Shown here: positions 55,948 to 64,000 of the stretch, one piece after another
Numbering within the stretch: the first letter of the stretch is position 1
How the letters are laid out: the number at the start of each line of letters is the position of its first letter
Origin: JBGPEQ01 sp050180895
Lineage (GTDB): Bacteria > Pseudomonadota > Alphaproteobacteria > Dongiales > Dongiaceae
Length of the DNA: 64,000 nucleotides
Direction: 5' to 3'
Assembly: GCA_050180895.1 (NCBI GenBank)
Contig: JBFXDS010000001.1
Span: forward strand, 310,001 to 374,000
The notes under the pieces: generated by a model
Told to the model about the DNA's origin: nothing
The model's database searches: none
What the model saw: the letters and a program-made list of their open reading frames with translations, nothing else
Position numbers and translations under genes: made by a program

Positions 55948-56517
55948 TCACTCCGGCGACGCGACGCGCCAGCAGGCGGCGGCCAAGGTGTCGGCCAGGC
56001 TCGACAGCGGCACGGGAATGCGGCCATAGGTGCGCTCGACCGCCACCTGCAGCACGACGCCCAGCACCATGGCCGAGACGACGGCGGGGTCGCGGCGGTC
56101 GCCCGGCTGCTGCGCCAGGCCCTCGGCGACGACGCGGCGGACAACGCTGAGCGGGTTCGGCATCTGCGGCGTCACCTTGCGGACTTGGTCGTGCTGGGAG
56201 AGCAGTAGGTAGGAGAACAGGGTCGGGTTGTCGTCGAAGGCGGCGGCGAAGTGGCGGACCATGGCCTCGATCTTGCCGCGGAAGCTCGGCGCGCCGGCCT
56301 GCACCGCCTCCACCGCCGCGCCGAGCGCCGCATACTGGTCGGCGAACAGGCGCCAGGCCAGATCCTCCTTGCTGGCGAAGTGGCGGTAGAGCGCGCCCTC
56401 GGCCACCGCCGCGGCGCGCGCGATGTCGCGGATCGAGGTCTCGGCGATGCCCTTCTCGACGAAGAGGCGGAGGGCCTCGTCGGCGATCCGTTGCCGGGTC
56501 TTGGTACCGTCGCGCAT
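55948..56517 (-). CDS. TetR family regulator
   Basis: A 189-residue repressor. The HTH is at about 8-52 (TRQRIADEALRLFVEKGIAE, then IRDIARAAAVAEGALYRHF). The C-terminal ligand domain is unspecific in sequence. The ATG at 56515-56517 has GGGAGA upstream. It stops 5 bases before the aas-like gene, so it probably controls an operon with it. A perfect 18-bp palindrome 33 bases upstream is its likely operator. Confidence 0.9.
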   Translation of the reverse strand: MRDGTKTRQRIADEALRLFVEKGIAETSIRDIARAAAVAEGALYRHFASKEDLAWRLFADQYAALGAAVEAVQAGAPSFRGKIEAMVRHFAAAFDDNPTLFSYLLLSQHDQVRKVTPQMPNPLSVVRRVVAEGLAQQPGDRRDPAVVSAMVLGVVLQVAVERTYGRIPVPLSSLADTLAAACWRVASPE

Positions 56518-56549
56518 GGGGTCTCCCGGATGACTTCGGGCCAATCTTA

Positions 56550-56567
56550 TGTGAACGATCGTTCACA
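56550..56567. promoter_or_regulatory. Palindromic operator, probably for the TetR regulator
   Basis: TGTGAACGATCGTTCACA is a perfect 18-base palindrome upstream of the regulator, of the kind bound by FabR/AcrR-like TetR proteins. Autoregulation is inferred. Confidence 0.7.
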
Positions 56568-56653
56568 AACGATGAAGGCGATAGCGAGGGAAGTCAAGGG
56601 GAGGAGCGACGTACCCCGATCTTCGCCGGACCTCCACGGGGATTCCAAAAAGC

Positions 56654-56681
56654 GACGGATGAACCCCATGTCCAGCGAAGA
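56654..56681 (+). repeat. 28-bp dispersed repeat, copy 2
   Basis: Identical over 28 bases to 6578-6605, with core GATGAACCCCATGTCCAGCG, again preceded by an A-run. Confidence 0.9.
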
Positions 56682-56765
56682 GCCGCTGCCATAGAGCGCC
56701 GGGATCTCGATTACGTCAGCAAAGGCGCCGGGGACTTCCCAAGCGCCCGCTGTAATTATTTGGTT

Positions 56766-56826
56766 CACGATGTCAAAGATCAGTCCACGGTCGACATTCG
56801 TCGCCGAAAAGGAACATTATAAGAAC
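56766..56826 (+). repeat. SOS-box repeat unit, copy 2, with putative LexA box
   Basis: CACGATGTCAAAGA at 56766 is followed at 46 bases by GAACATTATAAGAAC (56812-56826), which fits GAAC-N7-GAAC. The unit parallels 7005-7064. The nearest gene downstream on the plus strand is tRNA-Lys, over 600 bases away, so a regulatory target is not obvious. Confidence 0.65.
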
Positions 56827-56870
56827 AAACGGGAATCCTCGTCAAGCAGTCGCGGCGAGGCGGGACCGCC

Positions 56871-57137
56871 TCACAGATGCAGCGAGCGGCGCAGCTTGCG
56901 GATGAGCGTCAGCCAGACGGTGCCCTCCCAGGCGGAGGGCGGCGGCGCGGCCGCCAGCGCGAGGCGCGTGGCCACGATCCGCTTGTGATCCCGGATGTCC
57001 TCGATCGTTCCGCGGACGAGGGCACCGACGAAGATGCCCGCCACCGTGATCAGAAACACCCAGAACAGGATGTTGAGCACGAACAGAACCGCTTCGAGCG
57101 CACCCATGGTTCGGTCTCCTCCCACATGCGTGCCCAC
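56871..57137 (-). CDS. Small membrane protein, unknown
   Basis: An 88-residue protein with one long hydrophobic segment (ALEAVLFVLNILFWVFLITV, then AGIFVGALVRG), a basic HKR stretch and an Ala/Pro-rich tail. No family was recognised. The start could be ATG 57105-57107, giving 78 residues from MGALEAVLFV. Convincing mainly through its membrane helix. Confidence 0.5.
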   Translation of the reverse strand: MGTHVGGDRTMGALEAVLFVLNILFWVFLITVAGIFVGALVRGTIEDIRDHKRIVATRLALAAAPPPSAWEGTVWLTLIRKLRRSLHL

Positions 57138-57451
57138 GTCGGGGGCGGCGCGCCAACAGCGGCTTTCAGGCTGGCGCGCTCTGCTGCATCAACAAAGTGT
57201 ACTCCCCATTGGTTCCCGGAGGGGAGGAAAAGAAGCCCCGCCGGAGGCGGGGCCGAGTCGGGAGCATTGCACTGCGGAGAGGCCGGGATAGTGCGACGCC
57301 CGGATTAAGCGGAGGTTACGCCCGATGGGATCGCCGGGCCGGGCTTCCGACGCTCAACGGAGGGCGCCCGCCCGGGGCGGCCGGGAAATATGGATGCTGG
57401 CGCTATCGACAAGGGGGGACCGCTCTGGTATATCGCGCGCCTTCCCGCGAC
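57138..57451. other. Intergenic stretch before tRNA-Lys
   Basis: No gene is supported. GCCCCGCC/GGCGGGGC (57235-57253) forms a strong hairpin followed on the minus strand by TTCTTTTCC, so it could terminate leftward transcription. The tRNA-Lys promoter should lie near 57400-57440. Confidence 0.5.
57235..57253 (-). terminator. Candidate leftward terminator
   Basis: Eight-base GC arms around a three-base loop, followed on the minus strand by a T-rich stretch. It would stop read-through from norZ across tRNA-Lys. Confidence 0.4.
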
Positions 57452-57527
<76 letters not shown>

Positions 57528-57622
57528 CCACTGGAATGTACATCACAAATTGACGGCCACTCTTGCCGACCGGCACTACGTAATTTGCTTCCGTTGGTGC
57601 GGTGCGCTCGGCACCAGTTACC

Positions 57623-59953
57623 TCATTCTGCAGCCTCTGGAGCCGCTTCGCCCGAGCGCCTGACGTTCAGGAACTGGGGCAGCAGCGGGCCGGCCTTGAT
57701 GAAGAAGTCCCACGCCATCAAGAGCGCGCCCGCGGCAAACACGACATCTCCGGGCAGCCGCATCCACTGCCAGAATAGCGTCGTCTTGTAGAAGTCGTTA
57801 CTGCGCGCAAAGGCCAGGCCGTGCTCATACACGGCGTCAAGCTGTGGCCAGCCGATCGGAAAGAAGTTCAGCAGAATCCACAGCACGAGGCCACCGTTAT
57901 AGAGCCAGAAGGCCCAGAGTCCGATCTTCTCGTTGAATTTGGCGTGCTCTCCCGCCGCATAGCGCAGGCAGAAATAGATGAGGCCGATCGCCAGTAGCCC
58001 GAAGGCTCCGAATAGCGCCGTGTGCGCGTGGTTGAGCGTCAGGAACGTGCCGTGCTCGTAGTAGTTCACGAGCGGCGCGTTGAGCGTGCCACCGCCAAAC
58101 ACGCCCGCGCCCACGAAATTCCAGAAGGCGGCGCCGATGATATAGGTATAGGCGAGCCGGTACTTGAATTGCTCGCCGCGGCTTCGGATCAGCCGGTAAT
58201 GATTGATCGCCTCGATGATGAGCAGCACCAGCGGCAGCACCTCGATGAAGGAGAACATGCTGCCCATTGGCACCCACATGCTCGGGCCGCCCGCCCAGTA
58301 TAGATGGTGCCCGGTGCCGATGACGCCGCCAAGGAAGATCAGGATGATCTCGAAATAGGTGGCGCGCTCCGCGAGCTTGCGCGAGACAAGCCCGACCGCC
58401 ATCAGCAGGTAGGCGCTCATGGCCGCGGCGAAGAACTCGAAGCTTTGCTCGACCCACAGATGCACGACCCACCAGCGCCAGAAGTCCGTGAGCGTGAAGG
58501 ACTTCTCGATGCCGGTGAGCGGGATCATGCCGAAGGCATAGAGCAGCGCGATGTTGATCGTCGAGGCCCATATGAGATTTTCAAGCCTGATCTGCCCCGA
58601 CCAGAATTGCCGTGTCGCTTCTTTGAGCGCCGGGCGCGAGGGCCAGAGCGCGCGGAAGACAAGGATGCTCCAGAGCACCAGCCCGGCGAAAAACCCGATT
58701 TGCCAGAAGCGGCCGAGCTGGATGTAGGAAAGACCCTGATTGCCGAACCAGAACCAGCCCTTCTGGATATAGCCCATGATGCCGAGATAATTACCGAGGA
58801 GAGCTCCGGCCACGACCAGCAGCGTCACCCAGAACAGGAAATCGACGAGGTGTTTTTGTCCGCGCGCTTCCTGCCCGCCCGCAATAGCGGGAGCGAGAAA
58901 GAGCCCAGCGCCGATCCATGAAATGCCGATCCAGACGATCGGCGCCTGAATATGCACGTCGCGCAGGAAGTTGAACGGGAACCAGCGATTGATGTCGACC
59001 CCGTAGAAGCTGGTTCGATCATAGTAAGAATGCGCCATGATCGTGCCGGCGGCGATCTGCACCAGCAACAGCAGCCCGACGATGACGAAGTATTTTCCGA
59101 CCGCGCGCTGGCTCGGCGTCAAGGCGCCGAAGTTGGCCAGCACCGGGTCCATCGGCGCTTCGTCGGGATCGCTCAGCCAGAACTCGTAGATGAACAGCAC
59201 GACGCCGAAGGCGAAGAAGGTGAAACAGAAGCTGATCCACGTCCACTTGAAGGTGTTGGTGGTCGGCGTGTTACCGACCAAGGGCTCGTACGGCCAGTTC
59301 TCCGTCCATGACCAGTTCGCGTCGGGACGGCGCGCGACAGTGGTAAGGGCCGAGTAGATCAGGAAGTCCGCCGTGGCGGCGGCCTGTTCATCGCTCAGGC
59401 TGTAAGCGGGAGTCCAGCCGAGATCGGGCGCCGCCGTCGCCAGCGCCTTGGTGAGCTGCGCTTTCTCGTCCCTGATTGCCGAGGCCAGCGCATCAGGCAC
59501 GGTGACGGTCTGCTGCGTGAGATCGATGCGCTGCAACTCATTCTGCATGGCGGCTTTTGTCGCCACCTGCTGTTCGGCGTCGAGATTCGTTGTCGGTTTT
59601 CCGAAGCGCTGTTGCGCCAGCGCGCTTTGCGTGCGCGTTCCCAAATCCACCAGCACGCTCGCGGTGTAGTCTTCGCCGTAATACGAGCCCATGCCGTAAA
59701 GAGAGCCGTAGTCCATCAAGTCGGCTTTCTGAAACCCTTCCTTGCCAGTAAAGAGGTCTTGTTCGGTCATCAGCGTTTGACCGCCCGCCGTGACAAACCG
59801 CTCGGGCTGCGGCGGCGCACGCTCGTAAATGAGGACCGTGGCCCAACCCATCATCGCAAAGGTAATGACCGCGACCGCGAGCAATATCCATTTGAGGACA
59901 TTGCTGACAGGATCGTGGATCGGCTGTGGCGCGGGGATCGTGGCAATTGTCAT
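57623..59953 (-). CDS. norZ: Quinol-dependent nitric oxide reductase
   Basis: A 776-residue single-subunit enzyme reducing 2 NO to N2O. The N-terminal membrane helix (about 20-42) and periplasmic cytochrome-c-like domain without a CxxCH heme site mark the quinol type. The NorB-like core has about 12 helices with HLWVEQSFEFFAAA, GTGHHLYWAGGPSMW and LNHAHTALFGAFGLL holding heme and FeB ligands. It detoxifies NO rather than forming part of full denitrification, since no other denitrification reductases are nearby. It is 206 bases from the DUF488 gene, with its own upstream region holding an inverted repeat. Confidence 0.95.
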   Translation of the reverse strand: MTIATIPAPQPIHDPVSNVLKWILLAVAVITFAMMGWATVLIYERAPPQPERFVTAGGQTLMTEQDLFTGKEGFQKADLMDYGSLYGMGSYYGEDYTASVLVDLGTRTQSALAQQRFGKPTTNLDAEQQVATKAAMQNELQRIDLTQQTVTVPDALASAIRDEKAQLTKALATAAPDLGWTPAYSLSDEQAAATADFLIYSALTTVARRPDANWSWTENWPYEPLVGNTPTTNTFKWTWISFCFTFFAFGVVLFIYEFWLSDPDEAPMDPVLANFGALTPSQRAVGKYFVIVGLLLLVQIAAGTIMAHSYYDRTSFYGVDINRWFPFNFLRDVHIQAPIVWIGISWIGAGLFLAPAIAGGQEARGQKHLVDFLFWVTLLVVAGALLGNYLGIMGYIQKGWFWFGNQGLSYIQLGRFWQIGFFAGLVLWSILVFRALWPSRPALKEATRQFWSGQIRLENLIWASTINIALLYAFGMIPLTGIEKSFTLTDFWRWWVVHLWVEQSFEFFAAAMSAYLLMAVGLVSRKLAERATYFEIILIFLGGVIGTGHHLYWAGGPSMWVPMGSMFSFIEVLPLVLLIIEAINHYRLIRSRGEQFKYRLAYTYIIGAAFWNFVGAGVFGGGTLNAPLVNYYEHGTFLTLNHAHTALFGAFGLLAIGLIYFCLRYAAGEHAKFNEKIGLWAFWLYNGGLVLWILLNFFPIGWPQLDAVYEHGLAFARSNDFYKTTLFWQWMRLPGDVVFAAGALLMAWDFFIKAGPLLPQFLNVRRSGEAAPEAAE

Positions 59954-59974
59954 AACGGCCTCAATACGTGTTGC

Positions 59975-59993
59975 GAATCTCCCAAGAAGATTC
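59975..59993. promoter_or_regulatory. Inverted repeat upstream of norZ, NsrR-like
   Basis: GAATCT (59975-59980) and AGATTC (59988-59993) are exact arms around seven bases, 22 bases upstream of the norZ start. AAGATTC is close to the AAGATGC half-site of NsrR. NsrR binding is inferred. Confidence 0.45.
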
Positions 59994-60159
59994 CTGTCCG
60001 CCGATTATACGGGAACGCCGTCTGCATGCGACCCGGGCATGGCAGCCGATGATTTTCCGGCGATTGCGGTTCCACCATTCGCACGGTTCATCGGACGTGT
60101 TGTGCTCGCGCTTAAGCGCGGACGATGGCCGCAAGCTCATCTCTGTTCGTGAGCCGCGC

Positions 60160-60732
60160 CTACAAAAACGCATCTTGCTCCGGCGGATATGTAATCGAGT
60201 AGCCCGCGACCTTCGCGAAGGGCGTGAGCTTGTGGTCCCGATAGTTCGTCGGGGAAAGGATTTCGATGACGGGGATACCGCGCACGGTGAGCGCGTCGGC
60301 GACAAGGGAGCGATGGCAGCGCCACGGCACGGCCTCCGCGCACATGATCGCGGTGCGGCGTTTCCGGCTGAGCGCGATCAGCTCTTCGAGGCCGCGCGTG
60401 AATTCTTCTGTCTGCATGTAATCGGCGTAACCGCGAAAGCTGGCATTGCGCCAGCCGGCGTTAGGAGAATCCTTGCGCGCATGGCGCAAGCCGCCGAGCG
60501 CCGGCAACGGCACGTAGTCGATCATGCGGTCGCGTAATGGCTTGCCCAGCGTATCCGCGTTGAATTGCGGGTTATGCCGCGAGCGCGGCACCGTCCTCAC
60601 ATCGGCGAGGCATTCGATGCCGTAAGCTCCCAGCAGTGCAATGAATTCTTCCAGCGGCAACGTCGAATGCCCGACCGTGAAGATCGCACGTTTTGACCAA
60701 TCCACAGTCTGCGGGAGCGGCTGCTTGCTCAT
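60160..60732 (-). CDS. DUF488 family protein
   Basis: A 190-residue protein. The opening IFTVGHSTLPLEEFIALL, then ECLADVRTVPRSRHNPQF and MCAEAVPWRCHRSLVADAL are the DUF488 signature, with a conserved Cys in the last. Function unknown, though it often lies near NO- and stress-response genes. Its ATG overlaps the nnrS stop by 4 bases, so it belongs to the nsrR-nnrS operon. Confidence 0.9.
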   Translation of the reverse strand: MSKQPLPQTVDWSKRAIFTVGHSTLPLEEFIALLGAYGIECLADVRTVPRSRHNPQFNADTLGKPLRDRMIDYVPLPALGGLRHARKDSPNAGWRNASFRGYADYMQTEEFTRGLEELIALSRKRRTAIMCAEAVPWRCHRSLVADALTVRGIPVIEILSPTNYRDHKLTPFAKVAGYSITYPPEQDAFL

Positions 60733-61952
60733 GATCCTGTCCGCCGCGTGAGCAACATCGGGGCGTACGCGAACTCGAACAGCAGGAAAGCCGCGATCCA
60801 GAAGGCGCCCGCCGTCAGGAGCAGAGCGGCCATCAACTCCGTGTGCCACGAGGCACAGACGCGCGCGACCGCTGCTGCGTTGATGAGCAGAAAGACGGCG
60901 ACGGTGGCGCGACCGGCGACGAGATCGCGCCCGGTATGGCCAAGCGTGACACGCGGCATGACCGCGAGAATCATGACGGCGATGGCGCCGGCCGTCAGCG
61001 CGTGAACGGCGGAGGATGTCGGCACGCCGATGTTGAAGATGGATAATCCCAGCAGCGCGGTCCCGAGGGCGACCCAGCCGTACCCGACATGCAGGATGAA
61101 AAGCAGCTTCTCGGGCCAGCTCGCCCATCCCGCCCAGCGGCTTAAGCGCACCGCATTGAGCAGCGCCGCCGCGACAAGCAATGCGCCCGCCGCGGGATGA
61201 TCGGGCAGGAAGGCCCAGAGGATGAAGGCGATTGCCAGTACGGCAACGCAGCCCGTGTCGTAATGGCTTGCAGGCGCCGGAAGACGCGGGCTCTTGCGCT
61301 TGGATAGCCAGTTGCGGGTGAAGCTTGGAATGATGCGTCCGCCGATCACCGCAATCAGAATAATCGGAGCCGCGATGCCGAGCCGCCATCCTAATCCCGC
61401 CGGCACCGGCGCATTCATGGATTCGAGGTGCATCAGCAGATCGGCAATGACGAACACCGCGAGCGGCGCGGTCATCGGCAGGTTGCGCCAGTTCCTGCCG
61501 GCGATGATTTCACGGGCGGCGACGGCGAGCAGCGTAACGGGAAAGGCGAGATCGATCACGGCGGCAAGCCATCCCGGCAGGTCGGCCGAGATCAGGCACG
61601 CAATGCGCCCGAGCAGCCATAGAGAGGCAAGCGCTGCGAGGCGATTTCCGTGCACCGGCAGGCGTTCGGTCCAGTTGGGAATGGCGGTCAGCAGGAATCC
61701 CGTGACCGCCGCCATGACGAAGCCGAACAGCATTTCGTGGATGTGCCACGACAAGGGGTCGAAGCGCGTGGGGAGTTGGACATAGCCGAAGAACATCGCC
61801 AGCCACAGCGCCAGCGCAATCACGGCCCAGCTCCCCGCCGCGATAAACATCGGGCGGAAGGCATAGAGCAGAACCGCCGGAAGAGCTTCGCGCCGCGCGC
61901 GCCTTTCCTGCGTGGCTTTCTCGATCAGGTCCCGGTCGCCCGTTTGAGTCAT
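60729..61952 (-). CDS. nnrS: NnrS family membrane protein
   Basis: A 407-residue protein with about twelve membrane helices. FRPMFIAAGSWAVIALALWL, WHIHEMLFGFVMAAVTGFLL and HALTAGAIAVMILAVMPRVT are NnrS blocks with conserved His residues for heme and copper. NnrS lowers damage from NO and iron-nitrosyl stress. The ATG at 61952 overlaps the nsrR stop by 4 bases. Confidence 0.93.
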   Translation of the reverse strand: MTQTGDRDLIEKATQERRARREALPAVLLYAFRPMFIAAGSWAVIALALWLAMFFGYVQLPTRFDPLSWHIHEMLFGFVMAAVTGFLLTAIPNWTERLPVHGNRLAALASLWLLGRIACLISADLPGWLAAVIDLAFPVTLLAVAAREIIAGRNWRNLPMTAPLAVFVIADLLMHLESMNAPVPAGLGWRLGIAAPIILIAVIGGRIIPSFTRNWLSKRKSPRLPAPASHYDTGCVAVLAIAFILWAFLPDHPAAGALLVAAALLNAVRLSRWAGWASWPEKLLFILHVGYGWVALGTALLGLSIFNIGVPTSSAVHALTAGAIAVMILAVMPRVTLGHTGRDLVAGRATVAVFLLINAAAVARVCASWHTELMAALLLTAGAFWIAAFLLFEFAYAPMLLTRRTGS

Positions 61953-62395
61953 GACGGCCTCGTGTCCGCCGGGCGGAACAGCGCCGATAGCCGGCGGCGC
62001 GGCCGGGCCAGATCGGCGAGCGTGCAGTCGTCGAGCACAGCCAAAAAAGCGTCGCGCGCGTTGCCCAGCACATCGCGGAGTTCGCAGGCCGGTGTGATGA
62101 CGCAGGCATTGGCCGCCTCGAAGCACGGCACCAGATTCATGTCCGGCTCCATGCGCCGCACCACCTGTCCCACACTGATCTCGCCGGGTGGGCGGCCGAG
62201 CTTCATCCCGCCTTTGTTTCCGCGGACAGTTTCGATAAATCCGGCAACGCCCAGTTGATGCACCACCTTCGTCAGATGGTTTTCTGAAATCCCGTAATCC
62301 TTCGCGATAGCCGCAATCGTTGTCAGGCGTTCGGGATGCAAGGCGAGCCGTATCAGCACACGCAGTGCGTAGTCCGTGTAGGTTGTAAGGCGCAT
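61949..62395 (-). CDS. nsrR: Rrf2 family NO-sensing repressor
   Basis: A 148-residue regulator. The winged helix is at residues 3-66 (RLTTYTDYALRVLIRLALHP, then YGISENHLTKVVHQL). Cys91, Cys98 and Cys104 have the spacing of the NsrR iron-sulfur cluster. NO destroys the cluster and relieves repression. First gene of the nsrR-nnrS-DUF488 operon and divergent from sdhB. Confidence 0.93.
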   Translation of the reverse strand: MRLTTYTDYALRVLIRLALHPERLTTIAAIAKDYGISENHLTKVVHQLGVAGFIETVRGNKGGMKLGRPPGEISVGQVVRRMEPDMNLVPCFEAANACVITPACELRDVLGNARDAFLAVLDDCTLADLARPRRRLSALFRPADTRPS

Positions 62396-62440
62396 GGCGC
62401 TCCCGCTGGTTCTTGCCCGACCGAAGGTATACTATATATA

Positions 62441-62454
62441 CATCTTTGAAGATG
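62441..62454. promoter_or_regulatory. NsrR-like site between nsrR and sdhB
   Basis: CATCTT and AAGATG are inverse arms around TG, next to GTATACTATATATACA, which looks like a promoter -10 region. AAGATGC matches the NsrR half-site. The site lies in the shared promoter region of nsrR and the sdh genes. Confidence 0.5.
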
Positions 62455-62536
62455 CGATCCAAGGGCGGCGCTCTGATTGTGATAAGGCGCTGCGCGTGGA
62501 ATTCCGGCGGAGAAATGTGGAGCAAAGGAAAAAAAG

Positions 62537-63391
62537 ATGCTGATCAAATCCTCCGACCAACTTCCCGCACTTACGCTGCTCAAGCGCTTTCCCGTGCCCA
62601 GAAATTTCGGCGTATCCGCCCGCTCGCGCATCGAGCGCGGCAAAACGTGGCCCGCACCGGCCGCCGCCACGCGCATCAAGAGGTTTGAAGTCTATCGCTA
62701 TGACCCGGAATCGGGACGCAATCCGCGGATCGACACCTACGAGGTCGATCTCGATGCCTGCGGGCCGATGGTCCTCGACGCTCTCATAAAGATCAAAAAC
62801 GAAATCGACACGACCTTGACCTTCCGGCGCTCCTGCCGCGAAGGCGTCTGCGGCTCCTGCGCCATGAATATCGACGGCACCAACTGGCTGGCGTGCACGC
62901 GGTTCATTGCCGATACGGCAGAGCCGGCGACCATCTATCCGCTCAACCACCTACGGATCGTCAAGGACCTCGTGCCCGATCTCAATCATCTTTACGCGCA
63001 ATATGCGCTGATCGAGCCGTGGCTGAAGACCGAATCGCCTGCCCCCGAGCGCGAGCGGCTGCAAAGCCCCGAGGAAGCCGGGGAGATCAACGGCGCGGAA
63101 GGCAAAGGACCGGCGGCGTGCATCCTGTGCTTTTGTTGCACGGGCGGCTGCCCAAGCCACTGGTGGAACGGCAATCGTTTTCTCGGGCCGGCCGTGCTTC
63201 TGCAAGCCTGGCGCTGGCTGGCCGACAGTCGCGATGAAGCGAAGGGCGAGCGCCTCGACGCGCTCGAAGACCCGTTCCGGCTCTATCGCTGCCACACCAT
63301 CCTCAACTGCACCCGCACTTGTCCCAAAGGCTTGAATCCGGGCAAGGCCATCGCGTCGATCAAGAAGATGATCGCCGAGCGCAGGAGCTGA
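62537..63391 (+). CDS. sdhB: Succinate dehydrogenase iron-sulfur subunit
   Basis: A 284-residue protein. The 2Fe-2S cysteines are C100, C105, C108 and C120 (SCREGVCGSCAMNIDG). The 4Fe-4S and 3Fe-4S sites use C195, C198, C201, C205 (CILCFCCTGGCPSHWW) and C252, C258, C262. It passes electrons from the flavoprotein to quinone. The first 45 residues before RIKRFEVYRYDP are longer than usual. It is the first gene of an sdhB-sdhC-sdhD series. Confidence 0.93.
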   Translation: MLIKSSDQLPALTLLKRFPVPRNFGVSARSRIERGKTWPAPAAATRIKRFEVYRYDPESGRNPRIDTYEVDLDACGPMVLDALIKIKNEIDTTLTFRRSCREGVCGSCAMNIDGTNWLACTRFIADTAEPATIYPLNHLRIVKDLVPDLNHLYAQYALIEPWLKTESPAPERERLQSPEEAGEINGAEGKGPAACILCFCCTGGCPSHWWNGNRFLGPAVLLQAWRWLADSRDEAKGERLDALEDPFRLYRCHTILNCTRTCPKGLNPGKAIASIKKMIAERRS

Positions 63392-63395
63392 GAAG

Positions 63396-63785
63396 ATGCC
63401 AAGCGATAACCGGCCGCTCTCGCCCGATCTTCAAATTTATCGCCCGCAACTTACCTCGGTGCTGTCGATCACCCATCGCTTGACGGGTATAGCCTTGAGC
63501 GTCGGCTCACCCCTACTGGTCGTTTGGCTGATGATGGCGGCAGCGGGGCCGCAGTCTTACGGCGGCCTGCATGTCTTTCTTGCCTCATGGTTGGGGCTTG
63601 TCCTGCTACTGGCATGGACGTTTGCGCTCTTTTTCCACCTCTGCAACGGCATCCGGCATTTGTTCTGGGATGCAGGTTACGGCTTCGATCTTCAGAGCAT
63701 CTACGCCTCCGGCTGGACTGTCGTGGCCGCCAGCGTCGTTCTGACATTGGCCGCGTGGATCGTCAGTTTCAGCGTGACGGGATAA
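63396..63785 (+). CDS. sdhC: Succinate dehydrogenase cytochrome b556 subunit
   Basis: A 129-residue protein with three membrane helices. RPLSPDLQIYRPQLTSVLSI, THRLTGIAL and HLCNGIRHLFWDAGYGFDL (heme-ligand His region) are SdhC signatures. It anchors the complex and binds quinone with SdhD. It is 4 bases after sdhB and overlaps sdhD by one base. Confidence 0.95.
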   Translation: MPSDNRPLSPDLQIYRPQLTSVLSITHRLTGIALSVGSPLLVVWLMMAAAGPQSYGGLHVFLASWLGLVLLLAWTFALFFHLCNGIRHLFWDAGYGFDLQSIYASGWTVVAASVVLTLAAWIVSFSVTG

Positions 63786-64000
63786 TGGCGAGGACAGGAA
63801 AGCGCTCGCCATTCGATCACACGCGAGGGCTCGGCTCCGCCCGGGAAGGCGTGGCTTACTGGTGGACGCAGCGTGTTACAGCGGTTGCCTTGGTGCCGTT
63901 GACGCTTTGGTTTACGGCTTCGCTGATCGCACATGCGAGAGGCGACTACGATGCACTTGTCCTGTGGCTGCGCGCGCCTGTCACTACCATACTCATGGTG
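63785..64000 (+). CDS. sdhD: Succinate dehydrogenase membrane anchor, 3' end cut by window edge
   Basis: The first 72 codons are present. GSAREGVAYWWTQRVTAVAL and the following helix match alphaproteobacterial SdhD. The ATG shares one base with the sdhC stop (TAATG). sdhA is expected further downstream. Confidence 0.92.
   Translation, partial: MARTGKRSPFDHTRGLGSAREGVAYWWTQRVTAVALVPLTLWFTASLIAHARGDYDALVLWLRAPVTTILMV

Larger units (their letters stand above)
56568..56870. other. Repeat-bearing intergenic stretch
   Basis: No gene is supported. It carries the second exact copy of the 28-bp repeat and the second SOS-box unit, in the same order as at 6578-7064 but closer together. Confidence 0.6.

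Overview
The window looks like chromosome of a high-GC alphaproteobacterium, probably near the Rhodospirillales or Hyphomicrobiales. Supporting signs are a circularly permuted two-piece tmRNA with an ANDN-type tag, an SspB adaptor of the alphaproteobacterial type, ThyX in place of ThyA, small DUF1127 proteins, SOS boxes of the GAAC-N7-GAAC form, and the core order miaA, ilvBNC, leuA, mreBCD, mrdA, rodA. No species can be named from the sequence alone.

Layout. 1-6.5 kb: the 3' part of a large AsmA-family gene, then a minus-strand set (hydratase-like enzyme, DUF1272, ribbon-helix-helix regulator) and fumC. 6.5-9.1 kb: an accessory patch with dispersed repeats, an SOS box, a vapB antitoxin whose vapC is decayed, and an AT-richer orphan gene with a nuclease-like motif. 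9.1-16.3 kb: small enzymes and regulators, two DUF1127 genes, sspB, ssrA, thyX and a YnfA-type protein. 16.4-20.6 kb: a compact AT-richer island bounded by a 21-bp inverted repeat. It holds a small basic protein, an XRE-ImmA/IrrE protein with a partner gene, an IS1-like DDE transposase, an 80-residue unknown, a dCTP deaminase and a degenerate tRNA-like gene with anticodon ACT. 20.7-28.9 kb: a PPOX protein, an L,D-transpeptidase, cydAB, a two-subunit molybdenum hydroxylase and apbC. 29-37.8 kb: hflK-hflC-DUF2065-degP-miaA and ilvB-ilvN-ilvC. 37.8-44.7 kb: an ECF sigma/anti-sigma/periplasmic sensor set, an EF-hand protein and a MacAB-type exporter with its outer-membrane channel. 45-52.2 kb: leuA and the rod-shape operon mreBCD-mrdA-rodA. 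52.2-57.5 kb: a DUF962 protein, a frameshifted aas-like gene, its TetR neighbour with a perfect palindromic operator, a second SOS-box repeat and tRNA-Lys. 57.6-64 kb: a nitric-oxide response block (norZ, DUF488, nnrS, nsrR) divergent from sdhB-sdhC-sdhD, which runs off the window.

How it works together. HflKC with DegP is envelope proteostasis. The ilv and leuA genes make branched-chain amino acids. mreBCD-mrdA-rodA build the elongation machinery. cydAB and norZ are quinol oxidases for low oxygen and for NO. NsrR probably controls the NO block and, by position, perhaps the divergent sdh genes.

The best leads for something new are the inverted-repeat-bounded island at 16.4-20.6 kb, the SOS-box repeat family seen at 7.0 and 56.8 kb, and the nsrR-sdh arrangement beside tRNA-Lys. 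All homology calls were made by reading the sequence; no database search was run.
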